Source: Icerya purchasi (lineage: Eukaryota > Arthropoda > Insecta > Hemiptera > Monophlebidae). Taken from it: DNA of 64,000 bases. Below, in pieces: positions 38,846 through 49,565 of this stretch; position 1 is the stretch's first letter, and every line of letters begins with the position of its first letter. The stretch is from contig CM077115.1 in assembly GCA_039619475.1 (NCBI GenBank), positions 593,489,643 to 593,553,642 of the forward strand. Reading direction: 5' to 3'. Both the position numbers and the translations under genes were made by a program. Under the pieces are notes generated by a model, which saw only the letters and a list, made by a program, of their open reading frames with translations, had not been told where the DNA came from and searched no databases.

Positions 38846-41248
38846 TTAAATTTTTATATTAAACAGTGGATTATTATTATTAGGTGTTTGGTCATTTAAA
38901 ATATTATTTTTATATTTATTTATATAATAATTTTCTGCAATGTTCATATTATTACCTTTGTGATAAGTGGCCAGGATGGTTACAGTATTTTCTATTGAAT
39001 TAGGTTTATGTTTATTTTTAATTAGATGTTCTGCATAGGTTGATTTTTCTATTTCATTATTATTAAATGCTTTTATATGTTCTTTATATCTGCAATTGAT
39101 TTTTCGCCCTGTTTGACCAATGTATGATTTCTCACAATCAGTACAATTTATTTTATATATACCACTATTTTCGTAAATATTATTATTTTTTAAATTTAAG
39201 GTGTTTATTTTATATTTTAAATTATTTTTAGTTTTGAATGCTACATTTAAACCTTGTTTTTTGAATAAATTGGTTAATTTGTATATGTTATTGTTTATAA
39301 ATGTGAATGTTATCCATCCTTTATTGTTAGTAGCATTATTGACTCTTAATTTTTGTTTATATTTTGATTTTGATTTTATTTTGTGAATTAGTTTATCTAT
39401 TATTTGTTCGTCATAACCATTATTTCTTGCCAGAGTCTTTAATATATTAATTTCTATTTGTTTTTTATTTATATTCATGGGTGTAGTTAATAATCTATTT
39501 ATTGCAGTCATGAAGTAAGCATATTTATGTTGGTTTGGGTGATTTGATGTTTTATGAATTATATTATCAGTGGTGGTTTGTTTTCTATAAATATTATATG
39601 TTAACTTATCATTTGATTTTATTATTGTTATATCTAAGAAATTTATTTTGTTATTTTCTTCTTTTTCCATAGTATAATGAATATTTTTGTGAATTTTATT
39701 TAAATCATTTAGAATGTCATTTTCAGTATTACTACTATTTTCATCAAAAATTAGTAGTGTATCATCTACATATCTAATATAAGATTTAATATTGTATTTT
39801 TGTATTATATTTTCCATGTATATTTCTTCTAAATTTTGTAGAAAGATTTCACTTAAAATACCTGACAAAGGTGAGCCCATAGCTAATCCATTATTTTGTA
39901 TATACATGGAGTTATTAAAATTAAAGTAATTTTGCTCTGTAACAGTTTTAATTATTTGGATTAATTGATTACAAAAAATATTATTCTTTAACTTATTTAC
40001 AGATTTTTTAATTATATCTATGGTTTCATTTATAGGTATATTTGTATAAAGGTTTGTTATATCATAAGAAATTAATTTAGTTTTGTTATTAATTTTTATA
40101 TTTTTTAATTTATCAAAAACATCCAATCTGTTTCTAATAGTATATTTATTATTAATTGATATATAAGTTTTTAATATTTTAGTTATTAATTTTGAGATTT
40201 TATAAGAAGGTGCACTAGTATAATTTATTAGTGGTCTTATAGGAGCATTATTTTTATGTATTTTTATTAAAGGGTTAAGAGTTGGTGCTTTTGGGTTCAT
40301 ATTTATTAAATATTTAGCTTCATTATTATTTATTATTATATCAGATTCTTTTATTATTTTCCTTATTTTTATTTGATATTTATTAGTGGAGTTTGTTTTT
40401 ATTAATTGTATATTATTTTCTTTTAAAAAATTTTCAGTTTTTTGGATGATTTCATTTTTATTGATGATTACTAAACTATTTCCCTTATCTGCTTTTACAA
40501 TAACTGCATTGTTTTGTTTTAATTTACTATTGATATTTTTAATTGTGTTTTGTATTTTTAAATGTTCTATATTTGTTTCATTTTTCTTTAAGATATTTCT
40601 GATGGCATGAGTTGCCTCAGCTCTAATAATTGTTTGATCTTCAATTGGTAATTTTTGGATAGCAGATTCAGTTTCTATAATTAAATTTTCATATTGTTTT
40701 CTGTTATATATGTTTAAATTATATTTATAGCCCAAATTTACAGTATTAATTTCATCATTTGTTAATTGTATGTTGGTTAAGTTTATAGTTCTGGGATGAA
40801 AATTAAATTTGTTATTATCTGCAAGTTTTGGTTTTTGTTGTTTTATTAAGTTATTTAATTTCTTATCTAAAATTAGGCGTTTTTTATTAATAAATGCTTT
40901 AATTTTTAGATCTATTTCATCTAAATATAATTTTAATATTTCAAATTTTAAGTTATTAGCTAGATATATATGTAATTTTAACATTTGAAGGTTAATTTTA
41001 TTCTTTTTGTTATAAAGGAAGTTAATTTCATTTTTAATCCAAAATTTTTCAGCTTGTGATTTAGTTTTCATTGCTATATCAGATTTATTTTTTATTTTAA
41101 CTACTGCATATTTAGGGATTATATTATTACTTATACAAACTTTATTAAAATATATGTTATTGATAGTTGTATATAATTTTAACTTTAAATAATAAAACTT
41201 TTGAATATATATTGCCATATCGGCATAATTAAATGTAGGTGAATACAT
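38846..41248 (-). CDS. PLE unit 10 RT/GIY-YIG ORF (intact)
   Basis: Thr27 (G at 41169), Tyr362: an isolated Thr27 unit among Lys27 units, five units from the Thr27 block 1-4. Confidence 0.95.
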   Translation of the reverse strand: MYSPTFNYADMAIYIQKFYYLKLKLYTTINNIYFNKVCISNNIIPKYAVVKIKNKSDIAMKTKSQAEKFWIKNEINFLYNKKNKINLQMLKLHIYLANNLKFEILKLYLDEIDLKIKAFINKKRLILDKKLNNLIKQQKPKLADNNKFNFHPRTINLTNIQLTNDEINTVNLGYKYNLNIYNRKQYENLIIETESAIQKLPIEDQTIIRAEATHAIRNILKKNETNIEHLKIQNTIKNINSKLKQNNAVIVKADKGNSLVIINKNEIIQKTENFLKENNIQLIKTNSTNKYQIKIRKIIKESDIIINNNEAKYLINMNPKAPTLNPLIKIHKNNAPIRPLINYTSAPSYKISKLITKILKTYISINNKYTIRNRLDVFDKLKNIKINNKTKLISYDITNLYTNIPINETIDIIKKSVNKLKNNIFCNQLIQIIKTVTEQNYFNFNNSMYIQNNGLAMGSPLSGILSEIFLQNLEEIYMENIIQKYNIKSYIRYVDDTLLIFDENSSNTENDILNDLNKIHKNIHYTMEKEENNKINFLDITIIKSNDKLTYNIYRKQTTTDNIIHKTSNHPNQHKYAYFMTAINRLLTTPMNINKKQIEINILKTLARNNGYDEQIIDKLIHKIKSKSKYKQKLRVNNATNNKGWITFTFINNNIYKLTNLFKKQGLNVAFKTKNNLKYKINTLNLKNNNIYENSGIYKINCTDCEKSYIGQTGRKINCRYKEHIKAFNNNEIEKSTYAEHLIKNKHKPNSIENTVTILATYHKGNNMNIAENYYINKYKNNILNDQTPNNNNPLFNIKI

Positions 41249-41306
41249 CCTGTTTGTTAAAATGGTATAATAAAATAAACTTTAATAACAAACAATATAG
41301 ATCAAT

Positions 41307-41371
41307 AAATTAGATAAATACCTATTTAGAAACGTTTTCGGGCATAACCCATCATCAGCTAACACTAACTT
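41307..41371 (-). ncRNA. Hammerhead ribozyme motif (spacer 11)
   Basis: Unchanged copy upstream of the unit 10 ORF. Confidence 0.82.
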
Positions 41372-41525
41372 AAAGGAAACTTAAAACATACTGAAGTGAA
41401 TATAGGGAATACATGTGTATATATAGTAGATGTAAAGAGGAATAAACATGGCAGGTATAAAAATCTATATGTTGAAAATGCTAATAATTAATATAAAATA
41501 TAAAATAAAACAAGAAGACAAAAAG

Positions 41526-43928
41526 TTAAATTTTTATATTAAACAGTGGATTATTATTATTAGGTGTTTGGTCATTTAAAATATTATTTTTATATTTATT
41601 TATATAATAATTTTCTGCAATGTTCATATTATTACCTTTGTGATAAGTGGCCAGGATGGTTACAGTATTTTCTATTGAATTAGGTTTATGTTTATTTTTA
41701 ATTAGATGTTCTGCATAGGTTGATTTTTCTATTTCATTATTATTAAATGCTTTTATATGTTCTTTATATCTGCAATTGATTTTTCGCCCTGTTTGACCAA
41801 TGTATGATTTCTCACAATCAGTACAATTTATTTTATATATACCACTATTTTCGTAAATATTATTATTTTTTAAATTTAAGGTGTTTATTTTATATTTTAA
41901 ATTATTTTTAGTTTTGAATGCTACATTTAAACCTTGTTTTTTGAATAAATTGGTTAATTTGTATATGTTATTGTTTATAAATGTGAATGTTATCCATCCT
42001 TTATTGTTAGTAGCATTATTGACTCTTAATTTTTGTTTATATTTTGATTTTGATTTTATTTTGTGAATTAGTTTATCTATTATTTGTTCGTCATAACCAT
42101 TATTTCTTGCCAGAGTCTTTAATATATTAATTTCTATTTGTTTTTTATTTATATTCATGGGTGTAGTTAATAATCTATTTATTGCAGTCATGAAGTAAGC
42201 ATATTTATGTTGGTTTGGGTGATTTGATGTTTTATGAATTATATTATCAGTGGTGGTTTGTTTTCTATAAATATTATATGTTAACTTATCATTTGATTTT
42301 ATTATTGTTATATCTAAGAAATTTATTTTGTTATTTTCTTCTTTTTCCATAGTATAATGAATATTTTTGTGAATTTTATTTAAATCATTTAGAATGTCAT
42401 TTTCAGTATTACTACTATTTTCATCAAAAATTAGTAGTGTATCATCTACATATCTAATATAAGATTTAATATTGTATTTTTGTATTATATTTTCCATGTA
42501 TATTTCTTCTAAATTTTGTAGAAAGATTTCACTTAAAATACCTGACAAAGGTGAGCCCATAGCTAATCCATTATTTTGTATATACATGGAGTTATTAAAA
42601 TTAAAGTAATTTTGCTCTGTAACAGTTTTAATTATTTGGATTAATTGATTACAAAAAATATTATTCTTTAACTTATTTACAGATTTTTTAATTATATCTA
42701 TGGTTTCATTTATAGGTATATTTGTATAAAGGTTTGTTATATCATAAGAAATTAATTTAGTTTTGTTATTAATTTTTATATTTTTTAATTTATCAAAAAC
42801 ATCCAATCTGTTTCTAATAGTATATTTATTATTAATTGATATATAAGTTTTTAATATTTTAGTTATTAATTTTGAGATTTTATAAGAAGGTGCACTAGTA
42901 TAATTTATTAGTGGTCTTATAGGAGCATTATTTTTATGTATTTTTATTAAAGGGTTAAGAGTTGGTGCTTTTGGGTTCATATTTATTAAATATTTAGCTT
43001 CATTATTATTTATTATTATATCAGATTCTTTTATTATTTTCCTTATTTTTATTTGATATTTATTAGTGGAGTTTGTTTTTATTAATTGTATATTATTTTC
43101 TTTTAAAAAATTTTCAGTTTTTTGGATGATTTCATTTTTATTGATGATTACTAAACTATTTCCCTTATCTGCTTTTACAATAACTGCATTGTTTTGTTTT
43201 AATTTACTATTGATATTTTTAATTGTGTTTTGTATTTTTAAATGTTCTATATTTGTTTCATTTTTCTTTAAGATATTTCTGATGGCATGAGTTGCCTCAG
43301 CTCTAATAATTGTTTGATCTTCAATTGGTAATTTTTGGATAGCAGATTCAGTTTCTATAATTAAATTTTCATATTGTTTTCTGTTATATATGTTTAAATT
43401 ATATTTATAGCCCAAATTTACAGTATTAATTTCATCATTTGTTAATTGTATGTTGGTTAAGTTTATAGTTCTGGGATGAAAATTAAATTTGTTATTATCT
43501 GCAAGTTTTGGTTTTTGTTGTTTTATTAAGTTATTTAATTTCTTATCTAAAATTAGGCGTTTTTTATTAATAAATGCTTTAATTTTTAGATCTATTTCAT
43601 CTAAATATAATTTTAATATTTCAAATTTTAAGTTATTAGCTAGATATATATGTAATTTTAACATTTGAAGGTTAATTTTATTCTTTTTGTTATAAAGGAA
43701 GTTAATTTCATTTTTAATCCAAAATTTTTCAGCTTGTGATTTAGTTTTCATTGCTATATCAGATTTATTTTTTATTTTAACTACTGCATATTTAGGGATT
43801 ATATTATTACTTATACAAACTTTATTAAAATATATGTTATTGATAGTTTTATATAATTTTAACTTTAAATAATAAAACTTTTGAATATATATTGCCATAT
43901 CGGCATAATTAAATGTAGGTGAATACAT
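41526..43928 (-). CDS. PLE unit 11 RT/GIY-YIG ORF (intact)
   Basis: Lys27, Tyr362, no extra variant. Confidence 0.95.
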   Translation of the reverse strand: MYSPTFNYADMAIYIQKFYYLKLKLYKTINNIYFNKVCISNNIIPKYAVVKIKNKSDIAMKTKSQAEKFWIKNEINFLYNKKNKINLQMLKLHIYLANNLKFEILKLYLDEIDLKIKAFINKKRLILDKKLNNLIKQQKPKLADNNKFNFHPRTINLTNIQLTNDEINTVNLGYKYNLNIYNRKQYENLIIETESAIQKLPIEDQTIIRAEATHAIRNILKKNETNIEHLKIQNTIKNINSKLKQNNAVIVKADKGNSLVIINKNEIIQKTENFLKENNIQLIKTNSTNKYQIKIRKIIKESDIIINNNEAKYLINMNPKAPTLNPLIKIHKNNAPIRPLINYTSAPSYKISKLITKILKTYISINNKYTIRNRLDVFDKLKNIKINNKTKLISYDITNLYTNIPINETIDIIKKSVNKLKNNIFCNQLIQIIKTVTEQNYFNFNNSMYIQNNGLAMGSPLSGILSEIFLQNLEEIYMENIIQKYNIKSYIRYVDDTLLIFDENSSNTENDILNDLNKIHKNIHYTMEKEENNKINFLDITIIKSNDKLTYNIYRKQTTTDNIIHKTSNHPNQHKYAYFMTAINRLLTTPMNINKKQIEINILKTLARNNGYDEQIIDKLIHKIKSKSKYKQKLRVNNATNNKGWITFTFINNNIYKLTNLFKKQGLNVAFKTKNNLKYKINTLNLKNNNIYENSGIYKINCTDCEKSYIGQTGRKINCRYKEHIKAFNNNEIEKSTYAEHLIKNKHKPNSIENTVTILATYHKGNNMNIAENYYINKYKNNILNDQTPNNNNPLFNIKI

Positions 43929-43986
43929 CCTGTTTGTTAAAATGGTATAATAAAATAAACTTTAATAACAAACAATATAGATCAAT

Positions 43987-44051
43987 AAATTAGATAAATA
44001 CCTATTTAGAAACGTTTTCGGGCATAACCCATCATCAGCTAACACTAACTT
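43987..44051 (-). ncRNA. Hammerhead ribozyme motif (spacer 12)
   Basis: Unchanged copy upstream of the unit 11 ORF. Confidence 0.82.
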
Positions 44052-44205
44052 AAAGGAAACTTAAAACATACTGAAGTGAATATAGGGAATACATGTGTAT
44101 ATATAGTAGATGTAAAGAGGAATAAACATGGCAGGTATAAAAATCTATATGTTGAAAATGCTAATAATTAATATAAAATATAAAATAAAACAAGAAGACA
44201 AAAAG

Positions 44206-46608
44206 TTAAATTTTTATATTAAACAGTGGATTATTATTATTAGGTGTTTGGTCATTTAAAATATTATTTTTATATTTATTTATATAATAATTTTCTGCAA
44301 TGTTCATATTATTACCTTTGTGATAAGTGGCCAGGATGGTTACAGTATTTTCTATTGAATTAGGTTTATGTTTATTTTTAATTAGATGTTCTGCATAGGT
44401 TGATTTTTCTATTTCATTATTATTAAATGCTTTTATATGTTCTTTATATCTGCAATTGATTTTTCGCCCTGTTTGACCAATGTATGATTTCTCACAATCA
44501 GTACAATTTATTTTATATATACCACTATTTTCGTAAATATTATTATTTTTTAAATTTAAGGTGTTTATTTTATATTTTAAATTATTTTTAGTTTTGAATG
44601 CTACATTTAAACCTTGTTTTTTGAATAAATTGGTTAATTTGTATATGTTATTGTTTATAAATGTGAATGTTATCCATCCTTTATTGTTAGTAGCATTATT
44701 GACTCTTAATTTTTGTTTATATTTTGATTTTGATTTTATTTTGTGAATTAGTTTATCTATTATTTGTTCGTCATAACCATTATTTCTTGCCAGAGTCTTT
44801 AATATATTAATTTCTATTTGTTTTTTATTTATATTCATGGGTGTAGTTAATAATCTATTTATTGCAGTCATGAAGTAAGCATATTTATGTTGGTTTGGGT
44901 GATTTGATGTTTTATGAATTATATTATCAGTGGTGGTTTGTTTTCTATAAATATTATATGTTAACTTATCATTTGATTTTATTATTGTTATATCTAAGAA
45001 ATTTATTTTGTTATTTTCTTCTTTTTCCATAGTATAATGAATATTTTTGTGAATTTTATTTAAATCATTTAGAATGTCATTTTCAGTATTACTACTATTT
45101 TCATCAAAAATTAGTAGTGTATCATCTACATATCTAATATAAGATTTAATATTGTATTTTTGTATTATATTTTCCATGTATATTTCTTCTAAATTTTGTA
45201 GAAAGATTTCACTTAAAATACCTGACAAAGGTGAGCCCATAGCTAATCCATTATTTTGTATATACATGGAGTTATTAAAATTAAAGTAATTTTGCTCTGT
45301 AACAGTTTTAATTATTTGGATTAATTGATTACAAAAAATATTATTCTTTAACTTATTTACAGATTTTTTAATTATATCTATGGTTTCATTTATAGGTATA
45401 TTTGTATAAAGGTTTGTTATATCATAAGAAATTAATTTAGTTTTGTTATTAATTTTTATATTTTTTAATTTATCAAAAACATCCAATCTGTTTCTAATAG
45501 TATATTTATTATTAATTGATATATAAGTTTTTAATATTTTAGTTATTAATTTTGAGATTTTATAAGAAGGTGCACTAGTATAATTTATTAGTGGTCTTAT
45601 AGGAGCATTATTTTTATGTATTTTTATTAAAGGGTTAAGAGTTGGTGCTTTTGGGTTCATATTTATTAAATATTTAGCTTCATTATTATTTATTATTATA
45701 TCAGATTCTTTTATTATTTTCCTTATTTTTATTTGATATTTATTAGTAGAGTTTGTTTTTATTAATTGTATATTATTTTCTTTTAAAAAATTTTCAGTTT
45801 TTTGGATGATTTCATTTTTATTGATGATTACTAAACTATTTCCCTTATCTGCTTTTACAATAACTGCATTGTTTTGTTTTAATTTACTATTGATATTTTT
45901 AATTGTGTTTTGTATTTTTAAATGTTCTATATTTGTTTCATTTTTCTTTAAGATATTTCTGATGGCATGAGTTGCCTCAGCTCTAATAATTGTTTGATCT
46001 TCAATTGGTAATTTTTGGATAGCAGATTCAGTTTCTATAATTAAATTTTCATATTGTTTTCTGTTATATATGTTTAAATTATATTTATAGCCCAAATTTA
46101 CAGTATTAATTTCATCATTTGTTAATTGTATGTTGGTTAAGTTTATAGTTCTGGGATGAAAATTAAATTTGTTATTATCTGCAAGTTTTGGTTTTTGTTG
46201 TTTTATTAAGTTATTTAATTTCTTATCTAAAATTAGGCGTTTTTTATTAATAAATGCTTTAATTTTTAGATCTATTTCATCTAAATATAATTTTAATATT
46301 TCAAATTTTAAGTTATTAGCTAGATATATATGTAATTTTAACATTTGAAGGTTAATTTTATTCTTTTTGTTATAAAGGAAGTTAATTTCATTTTTAATCC
46401 AAAATTTTTCAGCTTGTGATTTAGTTTTCATTGCTATATCAGATTTATTTTTTATTTTAACTACTGCATATTTAGGGATTATATTATTACTTATACAAAC
46501 TTTATTAAAATATATGTTATTGATAGTTTTATATAATTTTAACTTTAAATAATAAAACTTTTGAATATATATTGCCATATCGGCATAATTAAATGTAGGT
46601 GAATACAT
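44206..46608 (-). CDS. PLE unit 12 RT/GIY-YIG ORF (intact)
   Basis: Lys27, Tyr362, plus a G-to-A change at 45748 that is synonymous in the RT ORF (a Ser codon). It only destroys a GTG in the opposite-strand shadow ORF. Confidence 0.95.
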   Translation of the reverse strand: MYSPTFNYADMAIYIQKFYYLKLKLYKTINNIYFNKVCISNNIIPKYAVVKIKNKSDIAMKTKSQAEKFWIKNEINFLYNKKNKINLQMLKLHIYLANNLKFEILKLYLDEIDLKIKAFINKKRLILDKKLNNLIKQQKPKLADNNKFNFHPRTINLTNIQLTNDEINTVNLGYKYNLNIYNRKQYENLIIETESAIQKLPIEDQTIIRAEATHAIRNILKKNETNIEHLKIQNTIKNINSKLKQNNAVIVKADKGNSLVIINKNEIIQKTENFLKENNIQLIKTNSTNKYQIKIRKIIKESDIIINNNEAKYLINMNPKAPTLNPLIKIHKNNAPIRPLINYTSAPSYKISKLITKILKTYISINNKYTIRNRLDVFDKLKNIKINNKTKLISYDITNLYTNIPINETIDIIKKSVNKLKNNIFCNQLIQIIKTVTEQNYFNFNNSMYIQNNGLAMGSPLSGILSEIFLQNLEEIYMENIIQKYNIKSYIRYVDDTLLIFDENSSNTENDILNDLNKIHKNIHYTMEKEENNKINFLDITIIKSNDKLTYNIYRKQTTTDNIIHKTSNHPNQHKYAYFMTAINRLLTTPMNINKKQIEINILKTLARNNGYDEQIIDKLIHKIKSKSKYKQKLRVNNATNNKGWITFTFINNNIYKLTNLFKKQGLNVAFKTKNNLKYKINTLNLKNNNIYENSGIYKINCTDCEKSYIGQTGRKINCRYKEHIKAFNNNEIEKSTYAEHLIKNKHKPNSIENTVTILATYHKGNNMNIAENYYINKYKNNILNDQTPNNNNPLFNIKI

Positions 46609-46666
46609 CCTGTTTGTTAAAATGGTATAATAAAATAAACTTTAATAACAAACAATATAGATCAAT

Positions 46667-46731
46667 AAATTAGATAAATACCTATTTAGAAACGTTTTCG
46701 GGCATAACCCATCATCAGCTAACACTAACTT
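46667..46731 (-). ncRNA. Hammerhead ribozyme motif (spacer 13)
   Basis: Unchanged copy upstream of the unit 12 ORF. Confidence 0.82.
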
Positions 46732-46885
46732 AAAGGAAACTTAAAACATACTGAAGTGAATATAGGGAATACATGTGTATATATAGTAGATGTAAAGAGG
46801 AATAAACATGGCAGGTATAAAAATCTATATGTTGAAAATGCTAATAATTAATATAAAATATAAAATAAAACAAGAAGACAAAAAG

Positions 46886-49288
46886 TTAAATTTTTATATT
46901 AAACAGTGGATTATTATTATTAGGTGTTTGGTCATTTAAAATATTATTTTTATATTTATTTATATAATAATTTTCTGCAATGTTCATATTATTACCTTTG
47001 TGATAAGTGGCCAGGATGGTTACAGTATTTTCTATTGAATTAGGTTTATGTTTATTTTTAATTAGATGTTCTGCATAGGTTGATTTTTCTATTTCATTAT
47101 TATTAAATGCTTTTATATGTTCTTTATATCTGCAATTGATTTTTCGCCCTGTTTGACCAATGTATGATTTCTCACAATCAGTACAATTTATTTTATATAT
47201 ACCACTATTTTCGTAAATATTATTATTTTTTAAATTTAAGGTGTTTATTTTATATTTTAAATTATTTTTAGTTTTGAATGCTACATTTAAACCTTGTTTT
47301 TTGAATAAATTGGTTAATTTGTATATGTTATTGTTTATAAATGTGAATGTTATCCATCCTTTATTGTTAGTAGCATTATTGACTCTTAATTTTTGTTTAT
47401 ATTTTGATTTTGATTTTATTTTGTGAATTAGTTTATCTATTATTTGTTCGTCATAACCATTATTTCTTGCCAGAGTCTTTAATATATTAATTTCTATTTG
47501 TTTTTTATTTATATTCATGGGTGTAGTTAATAATCTATTTATTGCAGTCATGAAGTAAGCATATTTATGTTGGTTTGGGTGATTTGATGTTTTATGAATT
47601 ATATTATCAGTGGTGGTTTGTTTTCTATAAATATTATATGTTAACTTATCATTTGATTTTATTATTGTTATATCTAAGAAATTTATTTTGTTATTTTCTT
47701 CTTTTTCCATAGTATAATGAATATTTTTGTGAATTTTATTTAAATCATTTAGAATGTCATTTTCAGTATTACTACTATTTTCATCAAAAATTAGTAGTGT
47801 ATCATCTACATATCTAATATAAGATTTAATATTGTATTTTTGTATTATATTTTCCATGTATATTTCTTCTAAATTTTGTAGAAAGATTTCACTTAAAATA
47901 CCTGACAAAGGTGAGCCCATAGCTAATCCATTATTTTGTATATACATGGAGTTATTAAAATTAAAGTAATTTTGCTCTGTAACAGTTTTAATTATTTGGA
48001 TTAATTGATTACAAAAAATATTATTCTTTAACTTATTTACAGATTTTTTAATTATATCTATGGTTTCATTTATAGGTATATTTGTATAAAGGTTTGTTAT
48101 ATCATAAGAAATTAATTTAGTTTTGTTATTAATTTTTATATTTTTTAATTTATCAAAAACATCCAATCTGTTTCTAATAGTATATTTATTATTAATTGAT
48201 ATATAAGTTTTTAATATTTTAGTTATTAATTTTGAGATTTTATAAGAAGGTGCACTAGTATAATTTATTAGTGGTCTTATAGGAGCATTATTTTTATGTA
48301 TTTTTATTAAAGGGTTAAGAGTTGGTGCTTTTGGGTTCATATTTATTAAATATTTAGCTTCATTATTATTTATTATTATATCAGATTCTTTTATTATTTT
48401 CCTTATTTTTATTTGATATTTATTAGTGGAGTTTGTTTTTATTAATTGTATATTATTTTCTTTTAAAAAATTTTCAGTTTTTTGGATGATTTCATTTTTA
48501 TTGATGATTACTAAACTATTTCCCTTATCTGCTTTTACAATAACTGCATTGTTTTGTTTTAATTTACTATTGATATTTTTAATTGTGTTTTGTATTTTTA
48601 AATGTTCTATATTTGTTTCATTTTTCTTTAAGATATTTCTGATGGCATGAGTTGCCTCAGCTCTAATAATTGTTTGATCTTCAATTGGTAATTTTTGGAT
48701 AGCAGATTCAGTTTCTATAATTAAATTTTCATATTGTTTTCTGTTATATATGTTTAAATTATATTTATAGCCCAAATTTACAGTATTAATTTCATCATTT
48801 GTTAATTGTATGTTGGTTAAGTTTATAGTTCTGGGATGAAAATTAAATTTGTTATTATCTGCAAGTTTTGGTTTTTGTTGTTTTATTAAGTTATTTAATT
48901 TCTTATCTAAAATTAGGCGTTTTTTATTAATAAATGCTTTAATTTTTAGATCTATTTCATCTAAATATAATTTTAATATTTCAAATTTTAAGTTATTAGC
49001 TAGATATATATGTAATTTTAACATTTGAAGGTTAATTTTATTCTTTTTGTTATAAAGGAAGTTAATTTCATTTTTAATCCAAAATTTTTCAGCTTGTGAT
49101 TTAGTTTTCATTGCTATATCAGATTTATTTTTTATTTTAACTACTGCATATTTAGGGATTATATTATTACTTATACAAACTTTATTAAAATATATGTTAT
49201 TGATAGTTTTATATAATTTTAACTTTAAATAATAAAACTTTTGAATATATATTGCCATATCGGCATAATTAAATGTAGGTGAATACAT
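46886..49288 (-). CDS. PLE unit 13 RT/GIY-YIG ORF (intact)
   Basis: Lys27, Tyr362, without the synonymous change seen in both neighbours 12 and 14. Confidence 0.95.
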   Translation of the reverse strand: MYSPTFNYADMAIYIQKFYYLKLKLYKTINNIYFNKVCISNNIIPKYAVVKIKNKSDIAMKTKSQAEKFWIKNEINFLYNKKNKINLQMLKLHIYLANNLKFEILKLYLDEIDLKIKAFINKKRLILDKKLNNLIKQQKPKLADNNKFNFHPRTINLTNIQLTNDEINTVNLGYKYNLNIYNRKQYENLIIETESAIQKLPIEDQTIIRAEATHAIRNILKKNETNIEHLKIQNTIKNINSKLKQNNAVIVKADKGNSLVIINKNEIIQKTENFLKENNIQLIKTNSTNKYQIKIRKIIKESDIIINNNEAKYLINMNPKAPTLNPLIKIHKNNAPIRPLINYTSAPSYKISKLITKILKTYISINNKYTIRNRLDVFDKLKNIKINNKTKLISYDITNLYTNIPINETIDIIKKSVNKLKNNIFCNQLIQIIKTVTEQNYFNFNNSMYIQNNGLAMGSPLSGILSEIFLQNLEEIYMENIIQKYNIKSYIRYVDDTLLIFDENSSNTENDILNDLNKIHKNIHYTMEKEENNKINFLDITIIKSNDKLTYNIYRKQTTTDNIIHKTSNHPNQHKYAYFMTAINRLLTTPMNINKKQIEINILKTLARNNGYDEQIIDKLIHKIKSKSKYKQKLRVNNATNNKGWITFTFINNNIYKLTNLFKKQGLNVAFKTKNNLKYKINTLNLKNNNIYENSGIYKINCTDCEKSYIGQTGRKINCRYKEHIKAFNNNEIEKSTYAEHLIKNKHKPNSIENTVTILATYHKGNNMNIAENYYINKYKNNILNDQTPNNNNPLFNIKI

Positions 49289-49346
49289 CCTGTTTGTTAA
49301 AATGGTATAATAAAATAAACTTTAATAACAAACAATATAGATCAAT

Positions 49347-49411
49347 AAATTAGATAAATACCTATTTAGAAACGTTTTCGGGCATAACCCATCATCAGCT
49401 AACACTAACTT
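49347..49411 (-). ncRNA. Hammerhead ribozyme motif (spacer 14)
   Basis: Unchanged copy upstream of the unit 13 ORF. Confidence 0.82.
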
Positions 49412-49565
49412 AAAGGAAACTTAAAACATACTGAAGTGAATATAGGGAATACATGTGTATATATAGTAGATGTAAAGAGGAATAAACATGGCAGGTATAA
49501 AAATCTATATGTTGAAAATGCTAATAATTAATATAAAATATAAAATAAAACAAGAAGACAAAAAG